Numbered from the stretch's first letter, positions 1-10,933 are shown. The stretch: DNA of 64,000 nucleotides from Talaromyces rugulosus (GCF_013368755.1 NC_049561.1:1426001-1490000), one strand, 5' to 3'. The notes: generated by a model from the letters alone, not told the origin. Program-made: numbers and translations.

Positions 1-2596
1 CACAAAACATATCTGAGAATGTCCAAGATCTCAGTAGAAATGGCTCGTTCCGTGAGTGCTCTGCTTGTTTCGTTACCTTGTGCAGCTCGCTGACTGTTGC
101 AGACCGCAGAGATGGAGTCGACCAAAAACCAGAACACCCCTGACCGGCAAGAGTCATCCAGTACTAACAACCTCAAGCGAAAGCGCGGGGCAGAAGACCC
201 AAACAAGGATGCTAAGCTCAACGAATTTTTGAGTGTGATGCAGCATTCCTCCAAAACAAGGACATGGGCAAACGATGACGATGGTCTTGTTCAGCCATTG
301 GCGGCTAACGAAGCGGCCAATAACACTGACAAGATAGAAGAAACTGCCGAGAAGGTTCCAGAGAATCCCGTCAAGAAGCCAAAAGTCAAAACAGCCCCTG
401 TTGCTCATAGTGCAGCTCAAGAGCAGACACCACAAGTATCTGAAGACGCTGAGAATGATAATATGGATACCCAAGATGACTCCGCACCCACAGATGGTCA
501 AGAAGACCAGCCGAAATCAGACGCTGACTGGCTCCGGTCAAAGACCAGCCGTCTTTTAGGTCTTCTTGATGAGGAAGAGCAGACTGAAGTCAAAGCTCCA
601 TCTTCAGAAAGTGAAGACGATAGTGATAAACCAGCCAAGTCAAAAATACAACAACCGGAAGAAATTTTCGAGTCTCAGGCTTCGCCCGAGGAAGAAGAAA
701 TAGAGGAAGAAAGGGATTATGATGCGGACGTTGAACTAATCCGCACTTCTGGCCGACTATTTCTTCGTAATTTAGCCTACGGTGCAACCGAGACAGACTT
801 GGAACCGATTTTTGCTCCGTTTGGAAAGATTGATGAAGTGAGTTATTATTCTTAGCCATTGAACCCTCCACCTCATTGTTTGTTTGAATGAATCGCCGCT
901 CTTGTGATGATCATCCTGATAGGGACATCTGATGCTTAGCATATGATGTGAACAGGAAGAGAATTTTAGTAGATGCCTCTTGTGATCTGAAGAGCTATTG
1001 GCCATTTCAAATGTTACCACTCATTTTCCGTGCAAGCAATAACTAATTCTTGCCAGATACACGTCGCCTTCGATACCCGGACCACATCCAGTAAAGGCTT
1101 CGCGTACATACAATATATAGACCCTTCTTCCGCGGTGAATGCCTATAAGAGCTTGGACGGGAAAGATTTCCAAGGACGTTTACTTCACATTCTACCGGCA
1201 TCTGCCAAAAAGTCATATAAAATTGATGATTACGAATTATCGAAATTGCCTTTGAAGAAACAAAAACAGATAAAACGTAAAATGGAAGCATCATCGTCCA
1301 CGTTCAATTGGAACTCCTTGTATATGAATGTAAGTCTATCACAGACGAAACACTGTGTGGCCATGACTAATAGCTTCATAGACGGACGCTGTAATGTCAT
1401 CTGTAGCAGATAGACTGGGAGTCTCCAAAGCCGAACTGCTTGATCCTACATCATCCGATGCTGCCGTCAAGCAGGCACACGCCGAAACTCATGTTATCCA
1501 GGAGACAAAGTCTTACTTCACCTCGAACGGAGTCAACCTGGACTCATTCCAACAACGGGAGCGTGGAAACACTGCAATCCTAGTCAAGAACTTCTCATAC
1601 GGTGTCAAGTCTACGGAACTGAAAAAGCTTTTCGAACCTTTTGGGCAATTGACGCGTTTCCTGATGCCCCCAAGCGGAACAATCGCCATAGTCGAATTTG
1701 CTCGGCCAGATGAAGCACAGAAGGCGTTCAAAGGCTTGGCTTACAGGAAACTAGGAGACTCGATTCTTTTCCTCGAACGTGCTCCAAAGAACCTGTTTGA
1801 TGCACCCGCCACAGCAGCTATTCAATCAGCTTCCTCAGAGATTAAAGCCAAATCTCAAGGCTTCTCTGCAACCGACACCTTTGCCGCAGAAGATAACGAG
1901 ATACAACCTCCTACAACGACACTGTTTGTGCGTAACTTGAATTTCACTACAACGAACAAGCGACTCACAGAAGTCTTTGAACCTTTGGATGGATTTTTGT
2001 CAGCCAAGGTCAAAACAAAACAAGACCCGAAGCGGCCAGGCGAGACGCTCAGTATGGGCTTTGGCTTTGTCGAGTTTCGAACCAAGGAGCAGGCACAGAC
2101 CGCACTCGCTGCTATGGATGGCTACAGCTTAGACCAGCATGAACTTGTTGTTAAAACGTCGCACAAGGGCATGGATGCAGCCGAAAGTAGGCGACGAGAA
2201 GACACCGCGAAGAAGGTTGCGGCGAGGCGAACAAAGATTATCATCAAGAACTTGCCTTTCCAGGCTACCAAGAAGGACGTGCGGTCTCTATTTAGCGTCT
2301 ATGGACAGCTTCGATCAGTGCGCGTGCCGCAAAAATTCGACCGATCAACGCGTGGTTTTGCCTTTGCTGATTTTGTAAGCGCTCGCGAGGCGGAAAATGC
2401 AATGGATGCCCTAGAAAACACCCATCTTTTGGGCCGGAAACTGGTTCTACAGTATGCTTCTGAAGAGGCAATTGACGCCGAAGAGGAGATTCGCAAGATA
2501 GAAAAGAAGACGGGCCAACAAGTAGACCGAGAAAAGCTGCAAAGCCTTACCGGAACGGGAAGGAAGAAGTTTGTTGTAGGGGCCGAGGAGGACTAA
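1..2596 (+). CDS. mrd1: Mrd1, multiple RNA-binding domain protein (5' partial)
   Basis: Exons are 1-51 (incomplete at the left edge), 103-837, 1057-1329 and 1382-2596; all introns are phase 0 GT-AG. The first 17 codons are the end of an RRM (RMSKISVEMARS). An acidic, Lys-rich linker follows, then four RRMs with RNP1/RNP2 cores: LFLRNLAYGA and GFAYIQYI; ILVKNFSYGV and AIVEFA; LFVRNLNFTT and GFGFVEF; IIIKNLPFQA and GFAFADF. Five RRMs with this spacing is the Mrd1/RBM19 architecture. In yeast Mrd1 binds U3 snoRNA and pre-rRNA and is needed for 18S rRNA release in the nucleolar 90S pre-ribosome. The start codon and most of RRM1 lie outside the window. The 219-nt second intron is longer than the other two (51 and 52 nt). 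Identification is firm from RRM number and linker sequence. Confidence 0.93.
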
Positions 2597-3134
2597 GGTT
2601 GAAAGCCATCTGTACTACTATTAGAACCTGTTAATAGGGAGAATTCAGGAAATGTCGCCCAGTATGCTGTTTGTGTTGTATCCCTTGCGGGGTGGACCTT
2701 GGGTTCTTCTGCCTTATGCTCCTTGGACACGTTCTCCTTCATTAGGGTTACTGCAGTATGCATACATCGCGTCCGCCCACCTGCAGCACACCTCGTGCTT
2801 GCTGCGAGACAAAAAAAAATATCCAGGTACCATCGCGACTTCGCTTTATCTACAACCCTTAGCACAATCCTGTGATCCTCGCGAATACGCCTTGATCACG
2901 ACCTAGACCAGGTCGCTCTGAGGCCGGTTGACCTACATTCCATCCAACTGGACTTTCATTTCAGTGACATTCTTTGGCATTGAGATGATCACCGATTTTT
3001 GGATGACTTACATTCTTCGACTGGCATCGCCACCGGCATCAGCAACGCCATTACAGTGCCAACGCTGACTTTCTGGTGTTTGGTGTCGCGAGAAATTTTC
3101 CGAGTGGTCCTTAGCTAGGTCGTGCTGCTGCAAA

Positions 3135-3357
3135 CCCCTTGCTTGTCCCAACATCGGACATCGTGCCCTTCTTCTGAGCCCTTATCACCGCGGTAAGGAT
3201 AACCGCCTTCTTGACATGCTCCTCGTCAGCTCTCCCCCGAATGGCTAGCCCTGAGGACACGGTCCCGATGGCGGCGCGATCAGAGAGCAGGAATACTGTA
3301 AAGGGGAAGCGTGTAGCGATGCGGTTCGAGGTGCTAGCAAGGTCGCTGGTCCCCTTT
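3135..3357 (+). promoter_or_regulatory. three BrlA-response-type elements upstream of abaA
   Basis: Matches to the BrlA consensus (C/A)(G/A)AGGG(G/A) lie at 3135-3141 (minus strand, CCCCTTG on plus), 3300-3306 (AAAGGGG) and 3351-3357 (minus strand, CCCCTTT on plus). In Aspergillus nidulans BrlA activates abaA through such elements. The motif is short, so individual sites are only predictions; three in 220 bp directly upstream of abaA is what that regulation would require. Confidence 0.45.
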
Positions 3358-3415
3358 GTGAGGAGGGCACGATGAGCCTGCTATAAACACCATGTTGTCT
3401 GCTCCGGCATTCGAA

Positions 3416-3442
3416 CATTCTCTTTCTGGTTTCCAACATTCT
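3416..3442 (+). promoter_or_regulatory. two AbaA-type CATTCY sites (autoregulation)
   Basis: CATTCT occurs at 3416-3421 and 3437-3442, 21 bp apart (two helical turns), about 145-170 bp before the abaA start. CATTCY is the published AbaA (TEA/ATTS domain) target, and abaA autoregulation is established in A. nidulans. Same-face spacing suggests paired binding; occupancy is inferred. Confidence 0.4.
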
Positions 3443-3585
3443 CTTGTAGCATCTGCGTTCTTGACCCCCGATTCTTGTGACTGTGTGCCAGTGCCAGTTG
3501 TTCAGGTCATTGGCATTGTGACCGTTGTTCTTACTGTTTGGAATTCTAGCACCATTCTTGCGAGTTGTACATCCTGGTCCACGCC

Positions 3586-6132
3586 ATGGCCGGGTGGCAA
3601 ACCGACTCTTTCGTATCTCAAACACAGCCTTCACTCGACAGTGTTGGAGGAGGTGCTGCTGCTGCTCATCGAGCACTTCAACACACTTCGGGCAATGCAC
3701 AGTCATACGCTGACGGTGCTGCCATGAATGGGGATGGGAGCAGCCGTGATGGTCATTTTCAACCGTTGGCTCTCAAGTATCCTCCTGCTCCTGTGTCCTA
3801 CCACCACCCGGTGTCGTCGTCTACCAGCGTCCATGAAAGCCATATTCTAGCAGCACGTCTGCAGGCAAGGAAACTTCGTCGACTTCAGTCGGCCTCTCAT
3901 CCTGTCTCTGGCATGCGTACAAAGCGAAGCTACCTAAAGTCTCAGAAATACCTCGAGTACAGAGCTCGACCACGTCGAGATACTGGCAAGGACGGGGAGC
4001 CTGTTTGGTCTGATGCTCTGGAAGATGCCTTTCAGCAAGGTGAGAAGAATCTTCTAGTACTGGTTACTGTTTACTAACTCTTGTGTGTTATAGCTTTGGA
4101 AGCAAACCCTCCCATGGGCCGTAGGAAATGGTCCGAACGCGGCAAGTCTTATGGACGAAACGAGTTGATTGCAGAGTATATCTACAACTTGACTGGGAAA
4201 CGACGCACGAGAAAACAAGTTTCTAGCCATCTTCAAGTCCTAGATTCCTTTCTCAAGGGGGATCCCGAGTGTAAGAAATAACACGACCGTCAACAAACAC
4301 CAGCCAGCTAACTCGCAGTTCTAGGGGAGAGGCTTGTCCGAGAAAAGCCAGATGCTCCAAACACTCAACCCCCGACGACCACGCCTCAGTACCGCAGCTC
4401 TATTCAGCACCAGATGTCTAGAGGCATGAGCAGTCAACAATTTCCCTCTTGCCCTGACTACAGTGCTAGCTCACATTCTTACAACGGAGACTTGCCGACT
4501 CCGGTCACTCTGGGCTCCAACACGTATGAACCTACTTCCCACCTGATTCATGCCTTCAATTTCGACATGTGGGTGAGCGCGCCTCAACAGGCCAACCGCA
4601 TTGACAAGGCGCTACACGTGTATACGCGTCTTCAAGGAGACCAGCACAGGCCTGTTGCTCTTCCGATGCCACTGGACAATTTGGCTGGATGGCGAACCTC
4701 CTTTCCTCACCTTTCCTCTCTCGTTGAAGACATCAACAACCCACTAGACTGCGATGTCATACTATTAGAAGTCAATCTGCAGTTGATGGGGGATTTCCCA
4801 CCATCAGGGTCCCGGCTAGGTATCCAGCTGGATCTTGACTTTGGACATCCCACTATGGGAGACGTGTCTCTAGCAAGCCAGATGGAGGACTGGACATGCA
4901 GTACCTTCATTTATGAAGAAGGCCAGAAAATGGTGGAAACCTATAATGATCTTCAAAAGGCATCATCCACGAAAATCAAGCCATTGTTTGAGTCATCGTG
5001 GTGGGCCAAGCTGTTCACACAGCTGACCCAGGAAAAACAAATGGCAGAGGGCTCAGGGCAATCAGAAGCAGTTCAAGCCGCTGACAACCATACACGACAA
5101 TTCTTCCATTCCCTCTCAGCGGTGCAAGAGTTGCGAGCGACACCATCGAGTCATCGCCGTATGTCCACCTACTCGACGAGCAATCAGGGAGACGAGAGCA
5201 AGCGCATGGCGATTCTGCTCTGGAAGTTCCGTCAGACCCGGCCTGGCGAAGTAGGCACTACAACCTGGAGACGACTGATTCCTCCGCCTGAGCGCACCAC
5301 TGCAAACAGCCCCCGGGCTGCAGCTGGCATTGACCTGCCACCTCTGGCGTTGGACTCAATGGTTTCCTCGAAACCTCAGGAACATGTTTACCAACAGAGC
5401 CACCCGAGCATGATGCAGCATCAACTACCGGCTGTGAATATTCAGCAGCAGTGGCCGGTATACGCCGACCATGCAGATGGGGTTGCTCACATGTTCAATA
5501 CCCAGGGGTCGTACGACTTCTTGAACAATATCAGTAAGCCAGAGGATAACTTGGTGGACAAGACTTCAGTCACATCCGTACTCGACTCTTTCACTGGACT
5601 CACGCAAGAAACCACCCAACCGGGCAGCGTCAGTGTACCCAGCGCTAGCCAGGGCTTGTTCAACGTACATGATCTTCCGCTGGCTTCTCACTCACATTTG
5701 TCGGGATTTGGTCTCGGTGGTGATAGCAATCACTACATAACGTCGCAACACATCCATGACAATAACAACAACGTGTTGAATTCCATTTTCGGCTCAGCAG
5801 GCCCATCTATACACGATATTTCTCAAACTCAGGCTCCCCTGTGGGAACCGCAGGGATCGAGCCTGCACTCTGACCTCGGCGGCAGCGGCTACAGTCATAT
5901 GCATTTCCCTTCTAACGGTCATCATCATCATCATAATCATAATCATCACCACCAGCACCAACAACAAGTACCTGTGTCTCGAGAGCATCAAGGAAGCGGC
6001 TTGGAAGGAATCCTTCCCTCCGATGACTTTATTGACAAGTTGGTCAGCGGTGTATCTGCAGGTGGACACTTGAATGGTGCTGCTCCTACAAACACGCGGT
6101 ATACGGATAACAACGCTGTGGAATCGGTTTAA
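3586..6132 (+). CDS. abaA: AbaA, TEA/ATTS-domain regulator of conidiation
   Basis: Exons are 3586-4039, 4094-4270 and 4325-6132, giving 812 residues (A. nidulans AbaA is about 796). The start ATG lies in a good context (cgccATGg). The TEA/ATTS DNA-binding domain spans roughly residues 140-208: [12 protein letters not shown] is before intron 1, then [20 protein letters not shown] and [15 protein letters not shown]. Both introns interrupt this domain, and intron 2 splits the codon of the Trp that begins WERLVRE. The conserved AbaA core follows ([67 protein letters not shown]). The C-terminal region is low complexity, with a His/Asn/Gln-rich run at about residues 743-762. In Aspergilli AbaA acts between BrlA and WetA during phialide differentiation, binding CATTCY. 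Upstream sites fit BrlA activation and autoregulation. Confidence 0.96.
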
Positions 6133-6974
6133 ATGATGATTCATTTCTTTTAATGATAATATTTAATGAGTGATTGGTACTATTTATATTCACCTTTGGA
6201 TGTTTTTCAACACGCGGTATTTTTCGGATTATATATTAAATTACTAAAATTAAACTAATTTAAAACATAAGATTTTAATTATCTATAATTTCAATGATTT
6301 AAGGTACCAGTTGACATGTTGGAGTAGCGCTACTTATACTATCATGGTAGTAAGCTGCAATAATGCCCCACTCGATCTTCTCGTGTGTTATAATACTTTT
6401 CTGGCATGCAGCTGCCTCTGGCTACTCTTACCTAATCTATGTTCCTTGTATTTTTATTTTGAGTGGTTTTAAAGGGCGTAGACATCATCAATTAGTTGCA
6501 TCCCATAATCACCGGGAGTCCACCCAGGACTGATACGTAGAGATGTTTAATACCGTTACGGCACACACCACACGGACCACAACGTAGCATAGCTTCATGG
6601 TAAATTGATTATAAATGAATCTTTGTTTCGTTTTTATAAACCATGTTCCTACAATTTGGCCGAGGCCGTTTTCTGGTTCGGCCAAATTGGGCGATATGAG
6701 ACTTCAATGTTGATGATATGGGAACAGCTCGGCCAAATTGTCAACTGGTATATTGCTGACGTTATAAAACCCATTCTTTGATTATTCAATGTTTTGGATA
6801 TAAAATCAGACACCGGTTTCTTGTATATTTATACCGGACTACATATAGTTGATATATATGTATATATATACATATATTGAGTCCAACATTTGAAAGATCC
6901 ATTCAATTTGACCAACCAGAAACCAACATTGAACTTTAAATCAATTTACTATTTCCTCCCTCAAGCACAAAACA
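6133..6974. other. AT-rich intergenic region
   Basis: No gene is seen. The stretch is AT-rich, especially 6170-6300, with an alternating purine-pyrimidine palindrome (TA/CA-rich) near 6853-6880. It contains the inverted repeat listed separately. It probably holds the promoter of the dehydrogenase gene at 6975. Confidence 0.5.
6652..6740. repeat. inverted plus direct copies of TCGGCCAAATTG
   Basis: CAATTTGGCCGA at 6652-6663 is the exact reverse complement of TCGGCCAAATTG at 6678-6689, forming a perfect 12-bp inverted repeat with a 14-bp spacer. A third exact copy of TCGGCCAAATTG lies at 6729-6740. All three are about 235-325 bp upstream of the dehydrogenase start. This could be a dimeric regulator-binding array or a mobile-element end; the sequence does not decide. 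Confidence 0.6.
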
Positions 6975-7721
6975 ATGAGCAAAACAATCGCCCTCATCAG
7001 TGGTGCCAACCAAGGTATTGGCCTCGCTGCCGCAACCCGCCTTGCTCGCGAATTCGGATATCAGGTCATAATCGGATCTCGAAACGCTGAAAACGGCGCC
7101 AAAGAAGCCACAAAACTGCAAACCGAAGGTCTCGCAGTTGACAGTGTCCAACTAGACCTTACATCTGACGAGTCGATTGAGCGCGCTGCCGATTATATCT
7201 CATCCAAGTACGGCAAGCTGGATGTACTCGTCAACAACGCCGGCATCCTCATCGACGTCGGCGTAGCAAACGCAAACCCAGAGTTACCGACGCGTGAGCT
7301 TTTTGAAAAGACCTTTTCGACAAACGTGACTGGGACAGCCTGTCTCACCGAGGCGATGATTCCGCTACTGCGCAAATCAGACCAGCGGCCGCGACTCGTT
7401 TTTGTCTCGTCGATCATGGGCTCGATCACCGAGAGCCTGGACCAGACGTCCGCATGGTATGAAGGCGAATACAGAGCATATGACGCCAGCAAAGCTGCAG
7501 CCAACATGCTGGCCGTTAACTACAACCGCATTCTTCGTGATGTGCGCGCTAGGGTCAATGTTGCCTGCCCTGGCCTGGTCGCTACAAACCTCACTAAATA
7601 CACTGCCTACGGGGGCACACCTGAAGACGGCGCCAGGCGCATTGTTCAGTTAGCCACCCTGGCTGAAGATGACGAGACTACTGGAACGTTTTCGAATGTC
7701 CATGGAGGCATAGCTTGGTAG
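6975..7721 (+). CDS. short-chain dehydrogenase/reductase (SDR)
   Basis: Single-exon gene for 248 residues, typical for a classical SDR. Visible motifs are the Rossmann glycine motif SGANQGIG (residues 9-16), the NNAG motif after LDVLV, the catalytic Ser region VFVSSIMGS, and the active site Y-x-x-x-K as YDASK followed by AAANML. The SGANQGIG/GSRN pattern resembles carbonyl-reductase-like fungal SDRs that use NADP(H), but the substrate cannot be read from sequence. Likely cytosolic; no targeting signal or membrane segment. It stands alone between an AT-rich upstream region and a decayed tandem repeat, so pathway context is absent. Confidence 0.88.
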   Translation: MSKTIALISGANQGIGLAAATRLAREFGYQVIIGSRNAENGAKEATKLQTEGLAVDSVQLDLTSDESIERAADYISSKYGKLDVLVNNAGILIDVGVANANPELPTRELFEKTFSTNVTGTACLTEAMIPLLRKSDQRPRLVFVSSIMGSITESLDQTSAWYEGEYRAYDASKAAANMLAVNYNRILRDVRARVNVACPGLVATNLTKYTAYGGTPEDGARRIVQLATLAEDDETTGTFSNVHGGIAW

Positions 7722-8468
7722 GCAGTGAAAAGGATATATACTTGTACTCATCCAGTCAATCAGATGAGAGAGTAGATAGGGCTTAGGGCTTGACGCTTAA
7801 CGGTTTCTGGGCATGAGAAGCGTGGTAGTGAAATCTAGGCCACGCCAAGTGTGGTCTAAGTCGCTGCTAGAGATTAGGAAGATAGATATAAAATCATAAC
7901 ACTACTACTTATGAAGCATAATAATGAAATCTAGATCACATTATATATGATTAAAGCTGTTACTAGGAATTTTGAAAGTGGATATAAGATTATAATACTA
8001 CTGCTTAAGAAGTATAGCAGCGAAGTTCAGATCACACCAGGTAGAGTCAAGTACTACGCGAGCATTTATAGCAGAGGGCTCAGTGTACTCTATGTTTTGC
8101 TCTTAAATTAAAAAAACTTGCCTTGTATATCAATGTGTACATGCACTCACTGTATAAACAGGTCAACAGTGTTCAGTAAGTTCGGCATTGCGCTTGCATT
8201 CACTGGCTGTTACCTGGAACAACACTTTGGTGGAGCCATGGTGCCTGGCGGTATTTTACAGTATTGTAATACGTAGTACGTTGGAACAGTGGTAAATTTC
8301 ATGTCGATATAATAATAACACTAAAAAATGCCAAGGTGTTGGCATATACAACTATCCACTAAGGTTTCCCTTTTGTTGGGGTCGACGACATGCAACTCCA
8401 CATTTTGCCAGAAACCATTTGTGCTGCCTACATCCCCTTCGGTAGTTTTGCAACTGCGGTGCGCCAGC
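7722..8468. other. intergenic with decayed tandem repeat
   Basis: No gene is supported apart from a possible N-terminal extension of the next gene (an in-frame ATG at 8328). Most of 7810-8060 is the 96-bp tandem repeat listed separately. The rest is AT-rich. Confidence 0.5.
7805..8060. repeat. diverged 96-bp tandem repeat with RIP-like transitions
   Basis: Copies begin at 7831 (AAATCTAGGCCACGCC), 7927 (AAATCTAGATCACATT) and 8023 (AAGTTCAGATCACACC), with exactly 96 bp between starts. The end of another copy precedes 7831 (GAAGCGTGGTAGTG against GAAGCATAATAATG). The last copy is partial. Differences between copies are largely C/T and G/A transitions, for example GGCCACGCC against GATCACATT. 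That pattern is expected of repeat-induced point mutation in fungi. Confidence 0.65.
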
Positions 8469-9665
8469 ATGTATACCTTGGATGGCTTGCCTATTGAAAT
8501 CTTGCACATTATTGCAAACTACCTAAAGAAGCCCTGTGATATCAACTCGCTCGCCAACGTGAATGGCGCCTTATATGGCGCCTTGAACTACTTACTGTAT
8601 CGCAACGATGCTCTCAATGGCGAACGGGCGCTTGAATGGGCGTCAAGCCACGGGGAAATTCAAACTGCCCAGAAGGCCATTGATGCTAGTTTGCCATGTC
8701 GCTACCGGCTAGATATTCTCCATAAAGGCCTCGTTTGTGCTGCTGTCCATGGCCACGCAAATGTTGCGTCTTTGATTCTGTCACAAGAGGGCGTCAACCC
8801 GAATTTCTTATCCAAACATGACCGTGATACACCCACTCCCCTTGAAATAGCGTCTGAACATGGCCATGTGGAATTTGTCAAGCTGCTGCTTTCCACCAAA
8901 GGCGTTGACCCAAACTTGGATTCCCAGGGATGGCCGCCTCTTGTGACTGCTTCTCAAAAAGGACACATTGAAGTTGTCAAATTGTTACTAGACGCGCCTG
9001 ATATTGATCCTGGATGTCGCAGCCATTTTGGCGATACGCCGCTGTATGCGGCCGTTGATTCGAAATCTACTACAGTTGCGAAATATCTTCTGCTGCACCC
9101 GACCATACCTGTCGACGTCAACGCAGTGACCACATGCCACAAACGACTCGGTGGAAATAGTAACAAGAGCGTACTTATTGCGGCAGCCCAGGAGAATTTG
9201 CCCGATATCGTCCAACAGCTTCTCGCTGCGCCAGATATAAAGGTCAATCATTGCGATTCTTTTAAGCGGACAGCCCTACATGAGGCAGCTGAAAACGGGT
9301 CCAGCGAGATCGTCCGAAACTTGTTAGAACACCTGGCGGACCCAGACCCCGTGGACTGTTTCAATGAATCTCCTCTGTTCCTAGCTGCCGGCAAAGGCCA
9401 TCTGTCGGTCGTGAAGCTATTGTTGGAAGCAGGCGCCGAACCGAACCACGTATGTGATAACGGATATACCCCACTCGCTACGGCTAAAAGATTTGGTCAT
9501 ACGGATGTTATGCAAGCGTTGCTTGATACTGGCCGAGTGTTTCTATCATCGCTAGAGAAAGTCCACATCGAACCGCCGAGCAGTCGTAGAATGGCGCGTG
9601 CTCGTTATCGCCAAAGGCCTCGCCCTAAGCCCATTCAATATACATCTGACGGTCTTGTCCTTTGA
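8469..9665 (+). CDS. F-box and ankyrin-repeat protein
   Basis: Single exon, 398 residues from ATG 8469. An in-frame ATG at 8328 would add 47 residues, but F-box proteins of this type normally begin just before the F-box, so I prefer 8469. Residues 3-45 are F-box-like (LDGLPIEILHIIANYL, then NVNGALYGALNYLLYRND). About eight ankyrin repeats follow, e.g. TPLEIASEHGHVEFVKLLL, PPLVTASQKGHIEVVKLLLD and SPLFLAAGKGHLSVVKLLLE. A basic, Arg-rich tail ends the protein. F-box/ankyrin proteins are expanded in Eurotiales. The F-box would bind Skp1 in an SCF ubiquitin ligase and the repeats would bind a substrate; the substrate is unknown. Confidence 0.8.
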   Translation: MYTLDGLPIEILHIIANYLKKPCDINSLANVNGALYGALNYLLYRNDALNGERALEWASSHGEIQTAQKAIDASLPCRYRLDILHKGLVCAAVHGHANVASLILSQEGVNPNFLSKHDRDTPTPLEIASEHGHVEFVKLLLSTKGVDPNLDSQGWPPLVTASQKGHIEVVKLLLDAPDIDPGCRSHFGDTPLYAAVDSKSTTVAKYLLLHPTIPVDVNAVTTCHKRLGGNSNKSVLIAAAQENLPDIVQQLLAAPDIKVNHCDSFKRTALHEAAENGSSEIVRNLLEHLADPDPVDCFNESPLFLAAGKGHLSVVKLLLEAGAEPNHVCDNGYTPLATAKRFGHTDVMQALLDTGRVFLSSLEKVHIEPPSSRRMARARYRQRPRPKPIQYTSDGLVL

Positions 9666-10933
9666 GCCCTAGTGAGATTCAGGGCAAGTCCATGCCATAT
9701 TTTAGCTTTAATGCTATAGCAGCAGGTCAATGCTGGCAGTTTGGGCACTTGTTGAGTTTGTAAATTGACATTGAGGTATTGCATTGTTTTAAAGCCAGAT
9801 TTGTGATAGATAGGACAGTTATATGGGGGAGTCTATAAAGTATATCTAAGCTAGCTTTGTTTGCTAGTACGTTTTCGTATTAAACCAGAGTATTCTTTAT
9901 TCCTTTATGCTGGAAAAAAGGGTCTATAAATAACAGCATGATACAGAGCGATTCAAGCATAATACTACTATCAGAGTTACAACCTTGAATAATTACGCAT
10001 TACAGGGGAGCGACTTTAAATTTCCACATAGTATGATACAAATAAATAGTTAAACTATGAAACACAATCACATCACTGTATTACTTGTAAAGCATTGGAT
10101 CTTTTTATTGATAGAAGTGTTCTATGATATCTATATGGTGATTTGGCTAGTAATATACTTTTATATTAATCTAATGATCTCGCCTTGTAATATTTCAGCA
10201 GCTTATTAGTTAAATTCCCTTTGCTTGTTGAAATAGAGCTTGAAGGTGTTGTCGGGAAGACAGGCCATAATATGGAAGTGAGAAAGGCGTGGAATGTTCG
10301 CGAACTATATATACAAAGAGAAGATTAAAAAAGAATTTCTGGGCCGTTTTTCCTTGTCTAATCCACCTACTCAAAATTAACATACCAGTTCAAATGCTAC
10401 CTAGGGTTTTACGTTTCGAACGGGCCTTCACAAAGACCGATCGCTTAATATGCGCAACACATACCACGGGAAATAAGAAATCACAGACCACCCTAAAACT
10501 CTATTTGACTCATTTATTCCCACATCCCTCACATATTAATTATTAGCGATTCTCTCAGTGTAAAAAAGAAGGCCGACTTTAGCCGGACAACGGGTAAAGA
10601 GCGTGGCGCATTTAACCGGATCCGTAATTTGGCAATTCTTCTCTGCCACATTATAGGCTTTGCCCCTCAGCATGGAGTGTCCACAGGCCTTGGAAAAGAG
10701 GGCCGGTGAATGGCTCTGGAAAGCTACGCTCCCTGTCCAGTGGAGATGGCTGCCTCCAGGCTTCCTAATTAGCCTTAGACCGTGGATAATTACGGCCATG
10801 TCGAGGGGAAATTGAGACGTTTAAGAAAGAGTCTGCGTGCTCAATCATTCTGGAAGTCTTCATTGATTTGACGTCCTGCTTAATACTGAATTTTCTTTTT
10901 TCTGTATTTCCAACATATCAGGACGCAGGCACC
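9666..10933. other. AT-rich intergenic region and xylose reductase promoter
   Basis: No gene is supported. Bases 9680-10540 are AT-rich without long open frames or recognisable transposon ends. Bases 10550-10933 are less AT-rich and carry XlnR- and CreA-type motifs (listed separately). Confidence 0.5.
10579..10774 (-). promoter_or_regulatory. XlnR-type (GGCTAA) and CreA-type sites upstream of xylose reductase
   Basis: TTAGCC, the reverse complement of the XlnR target GGCTAA, occurs at 10579-10584 and 10769-10774, about 355 and 165 bp before the ATG. CreA consensus SYGGRG matches lie between them: GTGGAG at about 10740-10745 and CTCCAG (reverse strand) at 10754-10759. XlnR induction and CreA repression of xylose reductase genes are established in Aspergilli; binding here is inferred. 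Confidence 0.45.

Larger units (their letters stand above)
2597..3585. other. intergenic: mrd1 3' region and abaA upstream region
   Basis: No convincing gene is seen. The right half is the likely promoter and long leader of abaA and holds the BrlA- and AbaA-type motifs listed separately. Open frames here on either strand have no recognisable domain. Confidence 0.6.

Noticed and set aside
3245..3706. 153-codon open frame on the minus strand upstream of and into abaA
   Set aside because: It overlaps the abaA promoter and first exon, has no recognisable domain, and the region is explained by abaA regulation.
8328..8468. N-terminal extension of the F-box/ankyrin protein
   Set aside because: In frame, but would place 47 unrelated residues before the F-box, which normally lies at the N-terminus in this family; left as an alternative.
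9680..10540. Degenerate transposon in the AT-rich gap
   Set aside because: No terminal repeats, target-site duplication or residual transposase reading frame could be recognised.
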